Positions 11,166 to 22,664 of a stretch of 64,000 nt of DNA are shown one piece after another (within the stretch, counting starts at the first letter, position 1; each line of letters opens with the position of its first letter). The stretch comes from Vicugna pacos (taxonomy: Eukaryota > Chordata > Mammalia > Artiodactyla > Camelidae). The position numbers and the translations under genes are program-made. The notes under the pieces were generated by a model. That model ran no database searches. It saw only the letters and a list, made by a program, of their open reading frames with translations, and was not told the DNA's origin. The stretch covers positions 41,721,001 to 41,785,000 of the forward strand of contig NC_132990.1 in NCBI RefSeq assembly GCF_048564905.1, read 5' to 3'.

Positions 11166-12416
11166 TTGTTGAAAGCCCTTATGCACAATTCATGATGCCC
11201 TCAGTTTCATCATTCTGAAACAAACATCTAGGCAATCAACAATGGAATCAAGTCAAGAGGTACCAGAGGTGGAAATTGAGTTTCTGAGTGTTGTTCTAGG
11301 AGAGGTTACAGTTCTCTAGCTATCTTTCCTCCTTTTTCTCTCTTGTTTGATATTATTTAAATTAAGGATAACTGCATTTTAATCATATTTATAATCACTG
11401 TAAGTAACGGAAATTATTCATCCATTCACCTAAAATGATACTTTTCTCTAGACTTACTTCTCTATCTGTTGCAGTTGTGCTCATACTATTTTGTTTTTAA
11501 AAACACTATTCATGAACAACATTTTAATGGATGCATCATATTCTGTTATTTGCCCTGGAACCATGGGCTGAAGTAATTCATCTTTTGATTCAATTGTTTA
11601 AGCTATCTCTAGGAATACTAAAAAAATTGTAACCGCAATTAATATGAGCTTGAATTTCCAAAGAAAACCAGTCTGTGGTATATTGCTCTTAGCTAGGCTG
11701 TTTACCAGATAGATAGAGTCTCCTAAAATTTCTGATCAATGAAGTCTCCTGGCACTTTTTAAGGAATCAGAGTCTCAGGTCCTGCTACCCTCTATTGCTA
11801 TAGAATTCCCGAGAGGGATGTGGGATCTGTAGTGCCTTTACTTGTGTCACAAGATACGGGAGCAGTCGAACAGACACCAGGCTAGGAGTCGCGGAGACAC
11901 GGTCTTTAGTCCTCACTAACTTTTCCTGAGGTCTGAGACTGTAGGAAAGCTTTTTAGTATCTTCAAGGCCTCAAGTTTTCTCAACATGAAATGCTGTTTC
12001 CCGTATTATTTAGTCCAGAGAAATGTTGACCAAATCCAATGCAAAGATAAATATATGTAACTGCTTTGAGATTTACACAGCCCTACACTGACACAAGGCA
12101 TGATTAGTATCAGATACAGGGCACAAATCTATCCTTTCTGTTTGTATGGTTTAATCAATAGCATCGCCCTCTTGCTGCTTTTCCTGTTACAAAGGTAAAC
12201 TAATTCTAAACGCTTCTGAGTGAAATTTTAAATCAAACAGTAGAAAGCTTTCTATTTAGATAAAGTGTCAGTTTTCTCTGTCGTCTGAAAATCACATTTT
12301 GGCTAATCACTAGAATCTGCAGGAAGAGCGACACCTCAGAAGACAGCGGTTAGAAGATGGGTAGAGGCAGGCTTGCGTGTAATCAGAAATTCTGTTTCTC
12401 AGCTTTGATCTGCTTC
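11166..12416. other. Mostly unassigned unique DNA
   Basis: No gene was recognised. About 11440-11620 faintly resembles an old minus-strand L1 3' region ('aacattttaatggatgcat'), but it is too short and diverged to call. The rest looks unique. Confidence 0.45.
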
Positions 12417-12430
12417 TTTTCCCAACTCTT
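12417..12430. repeat. Target-site duplication, left copy (14 bp, perfect)
   Basis: The 14-bp sequence 'ttttcccaactctt' is repeated exactly at 13767-13780 on the other side of the L1. Perfect identity supports a recent insertion. Confidence 0.93.
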
Positions 12431-13766
12431 TTTTTTTTGGAAGATGTAAATTAAAAAATTTTAATAATTACTTTAACTTTTTTAACATTTTTTATTGATT
12501 TATAATCATTTTACAATGTTGTGTCAAATTCCAGTGTTCAGCACAATTTTTCAGTCATTCATGGACATATACACACTCATTGTCACATTTTTTTCTCTGT
12601 GATTTATCATAACATTTTGTGTATATTTCCCTGTGCTATACAGTGTAATCTTGTTTATCTATTCTACAATTTTGAAATCCCAGTCTATCCCTTCCCACCT
12701 TCTACCCCCCGGTAACCACAAGTCTGTATTCTCTGTCCATGAGTCTATTTCTGTCCTGTATTTACGCTTTGTTTTTGTTTGTTTGTTTGTTTTTTAGACT
12801 CCACATATGAGCAATCTCATATGGTATTTTTCTTTCTCTTTCTGGCTTACTTCACTTAGAATGACATTCTCTAGGAGCATCCATGTTGCTGCAAATGGCA
12901 TTATGTTGTCAGTTTTTATGGCTGAGTAGTATTCCATTGTATAAATATACCACCTCTTCTTTATCCAGTCACCTGTTGATGGACATTCAGGCTGTTTCCA
13001 TGTTTTGGCTATTGTAAATAGTGCTGCTATGAACATTGGGGTGCTGGTGTCATCCTGAAGTAGGGTTCCTTCTGGATACAAGCCCAGGAGTGGGATTCCT
13101 GGGTCATATGGTAAGTCTATTCCTAGTCTTTTGAGGAATCTCCACACTGTTTTCCATAGTGGCTGCACCAAACTGCATTCCCACCAGCAGTGTAGGAGGG
13201 TTCCCCTTTCTCCACAGCCTCTCCAGCATTTGTCATTTTTGGATTTTTGAATGATGGCCATTCTGACTGGTGTGAGGTGATACCTCATTGTAGTTTTGAT
13301 TTGCATTTCTCTGATAATTAGTGATATTGAACATTTTTTCATGTGCTTTTTGATCATTTGTATGTCTTCCTTGGAGAATTGCTTGTTTAGGTCTTCTGCC
13401 CATTTTTGGATTGGGTTGTTTATTTTTTTCTTATTGAGTCATATGAGCTGCTTACATATTTTGGAGATCAAGCCTTTGTCGGTTTAACTTGCAAAAATTT
13501 TCTCCCATTCCGTAGGTTTTCTTCTTGTTTAATTTCTGGTTTCCTTTGCTCTGCAGAAGCTTGTAAGTTTCATTAGGTCCCATTTGTTTATTCTTGCTTT
13601 TATTTCTTCTAGGAGAAAATTTTTGAAATGTATGTCAGATAATGTTTTGCCTATGTTTTCCTCTAGGAGGTTTATTGTATCTTGTCTTATGTTTAAGTCT
13701 TTAATCCATTTTGAGTTGATTTTTGTATATGGTGTAGCTTCATTGTTTTACATGCTGCTGTCCAGT
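12431..13766 (-). mobile_element. Young camelid-type L1, 5'-truncated, complete 3' end
   Basis: A minus-strand L1 of about 1.34 kb. It holds the C-terminal part of ORF2 and a 3' UTR with the run 'tgtgctatacagtgtaatct' (12633), which I recall from camelid L1s. It is flanked by a perfect 14-bp duplication 'ttttcccaactctt' at 12417-12430 and 13767-13780. A T-tract at 12429-12438 is the genomic A-tail. Between that tract and the usual L1 terminus (near 12477) lie about 38 extra bases, which may be a 3' transduction. Divergence looks low compared with other L1s here. The best single lineage marker in the window. Confidence 0.93.
12794..13357 (-). pseudogene. L1 ORF2p C-terminal fragment, open reading frame
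   Basis: A 187-codon open frame within the camelid-type L1. It encodes the ORF2p C-terminal region with the cysteine-histidine motif [18 protein letters not shown] (C-x3-C-x7-H-x4-C), preceded by '[18 protein letters not shown]' and followed by '[15 protein letters not shown]', all typical of mammalian L1. Endonuclease and reverse transcriptase domains are absent because the copy is 5'-truncated, so it cannot move itself. That it stays open so long fits a recent insertion. Not a host gene. Confidence 0.9.
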
Positions 13767-13780
13767 TTTTCCCAACTCTT

Positions 13781-14170
13781 ATCAAACAGCTTTTCCAGTT
13801 TTTTTTTTGAAAGATTAACCATTTTAACTTAAAGGCAATCCTTTAAAATAATAGAAGGACTGAAAGTGTTTAATGATTTGAGGAGTGCTTACAATTGTTT
13901 TCATTATTTTCATTTACTGTACCAACACGTTGGCAAATAGAACCCTTTTTATATCTCTTGTTTTACTCATTACCTTGTTTCTCAAGTACTTAAACATGAA
14001 AGCTTGCTATGGGGTCATAAAGCTTGATTGATTCAATATTTATTCATAGTTTTGAGTAAGTGAAAAACATTTTTCAAATATATAACATATAGGGAGAGGG
14101 AGAGAGAAAGAGAGATTCTACAGTAGGATGGCTGTTAGTTCTCATGGAGACAGTACATCATTGTGTGGAG
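13781..14170. other. Unassigned DNA with a GA-rich patch
   Basis: No gene or named repeat. A short impure purine run lies at about 14091-14115 ('agggagagggagagagaaag'). Confidence 0.5.
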
Positions 14171-14350
14171 GAACACAGGATTGGGAGTCAGATGGACAGA
14201 TTACAAAAGTGAAATCTGCCATCGCTAACTGCAGTGATTTCGGGCAAGACTTTCACACTGCTAAGTATCAGTTTTCTCATCCGTGAAATAGGAATAATAG
14301 TGCCTTGTGGGTGGAATTTGGAGAGACAGTGTGAAGTGCTGACGTGAAGT
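14171..14350 (+). repeat. MIR SINE
   Basis: MIR in sense orientation with 'ggattgggagtcagatggac', a core resembling 'gatttcgggcaagactttc' and 'tttctcatccgtgaaatagg'. Ancient and inactive. Confidence 0.75.
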
Positions 14351-14690
14351 AGGGGCTCCCCAAAGAGCAGTTTACTCCTGTCACTGGAGTGATGGTCTGT
14401 CTTCCACATACTCTTCAAGTTTTCTGTCACTACAGGGCAGCTTTCATTCACCTTTACCTACGTGCTAACAAGGTAGATTTTTTTCCTCTTTCACAATTTA
14501 AACTTGTGTTTGGTATCCCAGCCTGTTGCTTAGCTGTGATTGCTTTCCCCTTCTGTTTACAGGAGAAAGGAAAGGAATTAATTAAAAAGCAGGTTACAGG
14601 GTCAAAATAATAATAATAAATGCCTGCAGCGTGGGTAAGAATCAAGTATCAATTAATGCAGCCCCACAGCAGTGAAAATGAGGCTGGTGC
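14351..14690. other. No recognised feature
   Basis: Unassigned DNA. The short opposite-strand frames here (14454-14645 and 14389-14610) overlap and have no protein features. Confidence 0.45.
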
Positions 14691-15100
14691 TGAGAAATTC
14701 ATTCAACTACTTCACCTCCCAACACTGCATTTGTGGAGGGTCTGCTTGGTGTGTGGTACTGTTCCAACTGCTTTAAATACTGGATGTCATTTTTAATACT
14801 CCTCCCCTTCCACTTTAATCACAATTGCCCCTTTAATTCTGCTCAGATTAGTTCTTTTTGTCTTGTGCTCTTTCTTTCCTTGGCCTGAACTGCCTTCCAT
14901 CTCTCCCCTCATCCCACCCCATCTATCTAAATCCCAGTTAGCCTCCCAGGCTACAGCTCCAGTAGTGTCCTCTGTGACGTCTTCCTGCCTGCTCCAAACC
15001 CACATGGGCGTTCCTGCCTCTGCAAGCCTCAGTTTCCATGTTTGTGAAATGGAGCTGGTCATCGTCCCTGTCACACAGGGCTGTCGTGCAGACTCAGTGC
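14691..15100. repeat. L2 and MIR scraps
   Basis: Three small ancient pieces lie close together: an antisense L2 3' end at about 14691-14795 ('attcattcaactacttcacc'), a sense L2-like coding scrap at about 14805-14995, and the right half of a sense MIR at about 15015-15100 ('cctcagtttccatgtttgtg'). Each alone is weak. Together they show an L2/MIR cluster. Confidence 0.5.
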
Positions 15101-17115
15101 TACACTTTCCCTGTACTTTAAAAATGGAGCTGTTATATTACTAATACTTCATCATTACCCCTAGCTTCATCATCATCATCATTATGACTTCTGGGTTCCT
15201 CGAGTATTTTGCTTGTGCTCTATATGTGTTGCTTGTTTTATTCTGCCTGATAGAAGAGGAAACGATAATGTGTGTTTCCTCCAGGACAGTGTGCACTGCT
15301 TGCAGAGAGCAAGGCTCTTTCCTGACTGTGGCCCCAAAGCCTTGCCCAGTGCCTGGTGAAGAGTGGACACTTACTAGATGCTTACTAGGAAAAAAGGGGA
15401 CAGATTCTTTGTTTCCATAAAGAAAAATTTTAAGTCGTCCTTGTCTGTAGCTTCCGTTTAGCAGTTCTCACCATGAAAGTTGTCTCGAGCATGCAGTGTG
15501 ATTGAGAGAGGATTTTCTTTGTTGTCTTTTCCTTATTAAATGTTTAATGGTAAATTGACTTTTCCTTTTGCGAGATACTCCCTCGATATCAAGGGTTTAA
15601 GGAAAGAAGGTGTGGTTGTGCAGACTTGGAATAACGGGGCTCTCATCCCCTGGGACTGAGCCTCAGCTTGGGAGTTGGTGAGGAACCTTGGGAGGCTCCC
15701 TCCGGCATTGAGGTCCATCAGGAACCACGCAGCTCGGTGCTATCAGACATGGAGCCTGGTGCCCGGCTGAACAGTTCTGGAAAAAGTTGCTTCCCGGACT
15801 CATTTCATTAAAACATCTCAGTCCTTGGGTTTGAAGTTATTTTTAAAGAGATGATGTTGTGGTTGGAGAACTATTTCACGTACTAACTGTATTTCTCTAT
15901 GCAGGCCTGGTCTGCAGGGTTGGCAATTATAGTTTTAATACACTTATAAGGGAGAGTCTGGGTCATTCTACACTGGCCACTTCCCTTTAATTTGAAGATT
16001 GAGCATGTCAGAAGAATCTGGCTCTTCTCTTTGCACTCTCTCTCTCTTCCTCCTCCTCCTTCTCCTCCTGTCTGTTCCAGAGAGTATGGCGGACTCTCCA
16101 CATGGAAGCAGGCTCAGAGCTAGACTGGGAAGCATCCCAAAAGGGTCACAGGGGAGAGGGCTGGACCCTCATGGGTATGAGATCAGTCCTATCTCTTCTC
16201 TGAGCTTGAGCACCTATGAGATGTAATTCCCTCCTTTTATACCCAAGTTTTCAGGGAAGTTTGCGAAAGGTTTCAGCCTGGTGTGGGTAGCACAGCGTGG
16301 CATTCGCTGTGTCCATGCTTAGCACATTGGTAAAGACAAAACCAGCGTCCTCTACCATCACTTTGATTCCTTAACCCCCTTTTTTTTGAGACTATTATTG
16401 TGGCTGCTGTTCGAGGAAGAATTGAAGTCTTGGAGAGCCATGTGGTGACTGGCAACAAATAAGAAGTGACGGTGGCAGAGGAAAGGGCAATGATCTGGAA
16501 CCAGTCAGCTGTGCGGGCACATCTGTTTCCTAATCAGACGGCAAGAAATCTTTACCAGTGGTTAAGAGAGAGATCTGTTCAGCTCGGTTTAGTCATCGAA
16601 TTATATTGCCTTAGATGTTTCATCTGGCTATCAAAGGACTCTGCCTTTTTGCTTTGATTAATGATTAACTAGACAACAGAGATAATTTCTTTCATATGTG
16701 TCTTATACCAAATGAACCCTCTATAATTTTGGATAGATATATTACTATGTTTTTAGGAAAATGCTAAGAATTTTGTGAAATAGGATAATATAGTAGACGA
16801 GGAAGATCATCCCTGTTGTTTTGGAAAATGACTCAACCCCACAGCTGAAAACAAAGAGGACTCACTCAGTACCTCGTGATAATTCCAGATCATTGCTCAA
16901 GGTTTGGCAGTGCAGTGAGACATCACTCCACAGGTTTTACTGAGGTGTCATTTTGGCAGAATGAGCACTCCCACCGCAACCACAGCCAACAACCTAGTCA
17001 GTGTGCAGAATGGCTGGAAAGGTAAAACAACTTTTCAAGAAAGTGCAGTATTTCCTTTCTTCTTCTTCCCACTGGATATGAGAGAATTCTCAGTGCCACT
17101 GCCCTTCCCACCCCT

Positions 17116-17116
<1 letters not shown>
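15101..17116. other. Unassigned DNA with minor simple repeats
   Basis: Two kilobases without a confident gene or repeat. It holds a short (ATC)n run at 15167-15183 and a CT/CCT-rich stretch at about 16038-16078. Short open frames near 15999 and 16466 have no domain signature. Confidence 0.45.

Positions 17117-17154
<38 letters not shown>
17117..17154. repeat. (AC)19 microsatellite
   Basis: An uninterrupted AC dinucleotide run of 38 bases. Pure runs of this length are usually length-polymorphic in mammals and can adopt left-handed DNA. Confidence 0.97.
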
Positions 17155-17157
<3 letters not shown>

Positions 17158-17354
17158 CTTGAAGATAAGAGGAAAGACATCCAAGATAACTGATTTAAAA
17201 CTTTGATAGTTGCTTCAAGGAAGGCATACGCTCTTACTCCACAATGGTGTGTCTTCCTAACTAAGTGGGACTGTAACCATTCCCAGGGCAGTGCAAAGAC
17301 CCCTGAGGGGTGTGGGATGATGGTGCGGACAAAGCTGAGGAAGCAGTGCCACCT

Positions 17355-17737
17355 GTCTTAGTGGGCCTGGGCTGCCTTAACAAGATACTGCAGACCGGGT
17401 GGCTTCAACAGCAAAAATTTATTTTCTCACATTTCTGGAGTCTGGAAATCCAAGATCCAAGGTATCAGCAAGGTTGGTTTCTCCCGAGGCCTCTCTCGTT
17501 GGCATGCAGAAGACTGCCTTCTTGCTGTGTCCTCACATGGCCTTTCCTCTGTGCACACGCATCCCTGCTGTCTCTTCCTCTCCTAAGGACACCAGTCGTG
17601 TTAGATTAAAGCCCTACTCTTAAGACTTCGTTTAACTTTAACTACCTCTTTGTGTCCAAATACAGTCACATTGAAGGTTAGGGCTTCAATGAATGAATTT
17701 TGGGAAACACAATTCAGTCCATAATACCACTCCTCCA
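17355..17737 (-). mobile_element. MLT1 LTR (ERVL-MaLR), antisense
   Basis: A near-full-length MaLR LTR on the minus strand. Landmarks: 'gctgccttaacaagatact', 'caaaaatttattttctcaca', 'tctggagtctggaaatccaa', 'ctgtgtcctcacatggcct', and at its 5' end (right side) 'gaattttgggaaacacaatt' and 'cagtccataata'. No internal sequence adjoins it, so it is a solo LTR. It belongs to the older MLT1 subfamilies. Confidence 0.9.
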
Positions 17738-18359
17738 AAAATTATGTTCTCAGGAAGTATAAAAGATGAGTCTTCCTTCCTTCATGCTTTCCAGAACTGG
17801 GGCCACAGAGGCTTGGTGAGCTCACCTGGAGGTTGCAGAGCGCTCAGAATCTCCATAGCTGAGAAAAGGGAGGTACAAGCTTCAGAGGACAATGGTGTAA
17901 GTCCTCCAGCTGGACATCAGAGTCCTCGGGGACCACCAGTCCCTAAGAGAACTATTTGAGAGTTAGACCTTAATGGTCAAGATTTGTCAAGGAAATTACT
18001 AAGTCTTGCAGAGTTTGTAGCCATTGAGCTAGACCAACAGCGATGATCATCAGGACGTGAGTCCTGCCAAGACAGGCATGTAAGGACTTACTGTTTTTTG
18101 TTTTTTTTTTTTACCTTTACTCTTCTTTCTACCCAAACATCAAGGAGTTTAAGTACCAGGAATGACAAAGGTACAGCTAGTAAGACCAAAATAGTGTCAC
18201 CCGAAGGATAACAGTGAGAGTATATGCCCAGGTGAATGAAATCCATCACCAATAGCATAACAGGAAAAAATATATTTAAAATCCTAAATGTAAAGTATGG
18301 GTATAAAATTTTGAGACAGGTGGCATAAATGACATGTAAATTGGCATCATTACTATAGG
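17738..18359. other. No confident feature
   Basis: Unassigned DNA, including a T-tract at about 18097-18110. The minus-strand frame 18088-18534 (148 codons) has several hydrophobic stretches but no recognisable family, and it runs into a hAT fragment. It was not accepted as a gene. Confidence 0.45.
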
Positions 18360-18450
18360 ACAGGAATTGGCAGACTAGCATGCAAACCAAACCCAGCCCA
18401 TCACCTCTTTTTCCATGGCCTGTGAGCCAGGGATAGTGTTTTCCATTTTT
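18360..18450 (+). mobile_element. hAT-type DNA transposon 5' fragment
   Basis: The segment 'caggaattggcagactagc' followed by a part like 'acccagcccatcacctcttt' matches the left end of a common non-autonomous hAT family whose terminus reads close to CAGGGGTCGGCAAACT. Only about 90 bases survive and the right terminus is missing. Confidence 0.6.
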
Positions 18451-18469
18451 GTGTATAAAATAAAAAAAG

Positions 18470-19850
18470 GCTATCAGGAGATTCCATGTCTGGAATGGTA
18501 GCATGAGGAGTTCTGTGGCCCTGTTCCCTGTCAAGGAACCATAACTGGCAAAAAGTATTTTTTAAAAAAAAAACCTTTAAAATTGCTGGAAATTATCCTA
18601 AGGGCATACAACAAATGAATGAACTTTTATCCAAGAAAATCTACTAAGTCTTGGTAAAAACAGCAAGAGTTTATGGCACTTCGGCCATGACCCTCCTTCC
18701 ATACCCCCAGCTCAGCTTGATGGACACTTCACTCTGATTAGGTATGGCTAAGAAGACCGAGTTCTCCCTCCCCTCATCAATCAAGGGATACAGTCTCTCT
18801 CTAGGAGAGACAGGCCACCAGTATCTTTCATTTCCTCCAATCCACATTGCAGAGACTAAATTCCTGACATGTGTCTAAGAGGTCAGGGCCCCCTTTCTCT
18901 ACCAGTCCCCACTCATGAGGCAGAGGCTCTGTCCCAGGCGTAGCAGGCCACTTCACCTCTAAGGCAGAGCTCCCATGCCACGTGAGACAGCCTGAACTAA
19001 CAGAGGCTACCATCACTGCACAGAGCCCTCTTTGTAAAGCAGGAGCATTATTCCTGCCCCCAGCTCTGAAACAGTATCTCCCGAGTTTTGTGCAAGGAGA
19101 GAAGCAATCCATAAGAACAAAGAGCTCTGAAGTGCTCCTGGAGAGAACCTATTCTATTTGAAACGACGTGGGGGAAGTTCAAGCCTAAGGGCCCTCTCAG
19201 AAACAGCGGAGATTTTGGTGGTATGCCTTTACGAGGAGGCTGCTCGCTCTGTAAGAACAACCAGTTAGCCGTAGGACTGCTAACGTACCAGAGGGAACCG
19301 GGGGGATTGTAAGTAAGAGAAGCCCTCCTAGAATCAGAGCAAACCTGGAACGCTGGCTGGAAATCTTGCAGCCGGCCTGGAAATCAGTTGGATCGTACTG
19401 TGGAGCCATTCATGCCAGGGTCTTGTCGAATAGTGAGTATTGCTGGCTGGCAGTTAGTGAAACTTGATAGCTGAGGTCATAGCAAACCTGGCAGACAGCT
19501 TAGCAGAGAAATCAGGGGAAGAGGCAATCCGAAAAAGCCCTAAAATGAGAGCCCTAAAATAACTTACCCCAGGTTGATGGCACACACACGCACGGCTAAA
19601 TTCTCTAAGGAACAACATCAAAGGCTCCACGCTGTAGGGGGAACAGACCTCCCCAAAAGCGCCCAGCCAAGTCACTAAAATAATAAACAGGGAAATTAGA
19701 GAAACCAGCCTTGAAGATGGGGGAAGGGAGTTAATACCAAGAACCGCTGCAATATATTACCTAAAATGTCCAGTCCTCTACAAAAAGATCATGAGAATAC
19801 AAAAGAACCAGATAAGTACATAAGAAGAGAAGAAAAAAGATTACATTTTA
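18470..19850 (+). mobile_element. L1M/HAL1 5' region
   Basis: Matches the long 5' non-coding part of an old L1 or HAL1 in sense orientation. The clearest stretch is 19665-19800: 'gtcactaaaataataaacag', 'ggaaattagagaaaccagcc', 'atatattacctaaaatgtcc'. The upstream GC-richer part (18700-19650) is consistent with the same element but more diverged. ORF1 and ORF2 do not follow; the copy stops near 19850. None of the frames inside is coding. Confidence 0.65.
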
Positions 19851-21394
19851 TTCTACTTAATAATTAACTTATTCCTTCAAGTAACTAAATGGATAAGACT
19901 GTTTTTTCCCAAGAATTTATACTGGTATTATATTTTATTCATTGGTATTTGCAGGAGGGTGCACAAGAGAAAAAAAGTTCACTAGCTGGGCATTTGGAAG
20001 GTGCAGTCTTTCAGGGTATTTTCCACTTGCAGGAGGAGTGTGTTAGAGAGGAGCAATGGCTGGTCTTGAGTGGAAGCTGAAGTTAACCACCTACTGCCTC
20101 CTAGTCTTTAGAATATGTTTTGTTAATTTGAAAGTGAACATGGGTCTTTTTCAGTGACTTTCCAGATAGCATCGAATGAAAATGCTGTTCGTTTTTCAGT
20201 GAAGAGGGTCAAGTAACTGTTTCGTTTGGCGTATCTTTAGCTTTCAGTTACAGTTGTCTTCTGGTAATAGAGAAAGTTCCTGGGCCACCTGAATTTGTCC
20301 TCTGCTGTATATTCCATGACCGTTATGCATCTGGCTGAGAGCTAGGGCGTAGTGGGGGTAGCAGAGAGGAACGAGCAGGGAGCAGCGAGGGCATCTAACA
20401 CAAGTGCAGATCTGGGAGGCCACTATAGCCGACGTCAAATGCCAGCTTAGAAGGGGGAATACTTATTTGGATTTGTGTGAAAGCTCAGATTCTTAAACAA
20501 TCATAATGTGTCTTATATAGGAGACACAGTAATAACAAAGGCATAGTAATAATTGCATTTTCAAGGTCATGCTGCCAGCCAAATGAAGAGTTTGAAATGA
20601 ATTTCAGACATCTGCCCAAGCAGACTGATTATAATATCCCTTTTGTTTACTTCAAAAAAAAAATGGCCTGCTGTGATGAATGGAGAAAGTGCTAAAAACA
20701 TGGAATCATCAGAGGTTTAAAAAAAAAAAAGGACGTACAAGATAAAAATCCTTCCAAATGCAGCTGTGACAAAAAGACATCTCTGCAAGTCAGTCAATAA
20801 AGCGGCTGTGATAATTCAGAGAAATTATTTAGCACTCCGGAAAACATTGCCACGGAATGATGGAGGGGTCTGGCAGGAGGAATTGTCAAAAGACGGGCAT
20901 CAATCACAGTTAAGTGTGGCGTCTCTGCTGATTTCGTGTACCCTGCAGCAAGCCTGCCAAAACAGACCTCTGACACCGCGATGACACGCTGATGGGTAAC
21001 GGTGAGGATGATTGATGGAGTGGCCCGCCAGCATCTGGGACTAAAAGGAGCGGATTGCCATTGCTGAGTGTTTTGAATGCAGAGTAATTCTTCGTGATCC
21101 AGGCATGAGTTCCTTGAGGCTAAATGTACCCAGCGAGTAAGAGGAGACTTCCTGTGGCTTGGCTTTCTGTGTGTGTGAGCTTATGCTCATTATCTGCTGG
21201 AGAAACCAAAGGTGTGGAACAGCCCAAGATTGGTCTAAAGTATCCCAAGAATCTACTAAGAAAAACCTTTAGAATTTTTCTCATCGAAGCCTATACAATG
21301 TTGATTGAGGGTTTCTCATACTTTTGAATGAACTCAAGAATAACAGCCATGACCACATTTTGTGTGTCATTTATGCACTATAAACCTTATATAT
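19851..21394. other. Unassigned unique DNA with candidate conserved block
   Basis: No repeat or gene was recognised. The part at about 20640-21120 has features of noncoding constraint (even composition, several CG dinucleotides, clustered short AT motifs) and is reported as a finding. The small overlapping frames on both strands near 20766-20984 are not credible as protein. Confidence 0.45.
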
Positions 21395-21610
21395 TATTTC
21401 AAATCTAACACCTACCCGACTTGGTAGATGTTAATAAGCCCATTATATAGTTGTGGAAAATGAGGTCCAAAGAAGTGATGTCGCTGGACTGAGGGCCACC
21501 CAGCCTGTAAGTAACAGACTTCCTGCTTAAATTCAGGAATGTTGGGCTCCAGCGACTGCCCTCTGCCCACTCTCACACCACCATCTCCCAAAAGCTGCTT
21601 GCCTGGTACT
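21395..21610 (-). repeat. MIR SINE, antisense
   Basis: Antisense MIR: 'taagcccattatatagttgt', 'ggaaaatgaggtccaaagaa', 'ccacccagcctgtaagtaac', then 'tgggctccagcgactgccct', the reverse complement of the MIR order. Ancient. Confidence 0.8.
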
Positions 21611-21937
21611 ATGCACCGGTGCATAGAGATTATGTGACCGCTGATGAGCAGTGGTCCCTTAGTTTTGAATTAGTTGTTTAGAGCAATTAGGTTTCCCATA
21701 AACATGAAAACTCAGAAATGACAGTTCAGTTATGATACAGCTTAGTTACAAAAGTAGTTTAGCTATGATAGTTCAGTTGTAATATGATAATAGTGAGGTA
21801 TCATTTCAGTTGCTTCAGTCTCCCCATCATGAAGCCACACTTGGTCAGACCCTGTCCAGGTCCTGCATATGCAAAAAAAGTAAGTAGCTGATAGCACACA
21901 TGCCTGTTAACTGCCTGTCAGGTTTATCGTGGTCTAG
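21611..21937. other. No recognised feature
   Basis: Short unassigned interval. A small internal near-repeat of 'cagttatgatacagcttag'-like units lies at about 21725-21790. Confidence 0.5.
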
Positions 21938-22215
21938 ATCACTGCTGTCCAATTGAAATAGAATGCAAGTCACAAATGCCTGTCGCATAATATAATTTAA
22001 AATTTTGCAGTAGCCGTATTTTAAAAGGCAACAAATGACATTTATTTTAATAGTAGATTTTATTTGACCCGATAATTCAAGGTTATTTCAATATATGATA
22101 AACATACTAAGAAATTACTCTTTTTTAGTACTGTGTCTGCAATCTGATGTGCTGGATATCTCAGTTTGGACCAGCCACATTTCACATGATTGGTAGCCAC
22201 GTGCTGGACAGTGTA
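21938..22215. mobile_element. Non-autonomous hAT-like MITE with terminal inverted repeats
   Basis: The left end 'cactgctgtccaattgaaat' and right end 'gctggacagtgtag' are imperfect inverted repeats. Between them is a familiar AT-rich body with 'ttatttgacccgataattca' and 'tggaccagccacatttcaca'. It encodes nothing and depended on an autonomous relative. It belongs to a MER-type hAT family that I cannot name with certainty. Confidence 0.7.
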
Positions 22216-22664
22216 GTTCTTGATAGTAAGTGACTTGGCTTACCTGACCCAACTCCCTGAAGTCAGACCAGACCTCTTTATCTGTTCATCCATCTGTCCC
22301 ATCTATCTATCAACTGATTTATTTATGCGATGTTCATTTATAAGAATTCGAGGGAGCTGACATTCCTCTAAATACCATCACCTCACCCAGCAGTTCTTGC
22401 ATTCTTATCATCTCAGACTTTGAAACCGTGACTTTGACCTTAAGTTGGGGTCCCTTCCTTTTCTGGCTCCAACCATCTAGACATTCATTGTCCTGAAGAT
22501 TTCACATGGCCCTGAGGAAACTTACCTTTCTTTTCACAGAATTATCCTTTTTTGGTAATGTTCACAGCTCAGAGTATTCTCAGAAAGTGACCTTTCCTAA
22601 GTGACTACTACTCAGATCAGAAAATCCTCCTGGCAGCCCGAAGCCCTCTTTCATCCTCTTGTGG
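22216..22664. other. No recognised feature
   Basis: Unassigned DNA with a short (ATCT)-like patch near 22296-22310. No gene was seen. Confidence 0.5.

Noticed and set aside
12794-13357. A 187-codon frame as a possible host gene
   Set aside because: The cysteine motif and surrounding residues are L1 ORF2p. It is part of a 5'-truncated L1.
18088-18534. A 148-codon minus-strand frame with hydrophobic stretches, possibly a membrane protein
   Set aside because: Its C-terminal end is the complement of a poly-T tract (a poly-lysine run), it overlaps a hAT fragment, and the hydrophobic runs come from AT-rich codons. No family was recognised.
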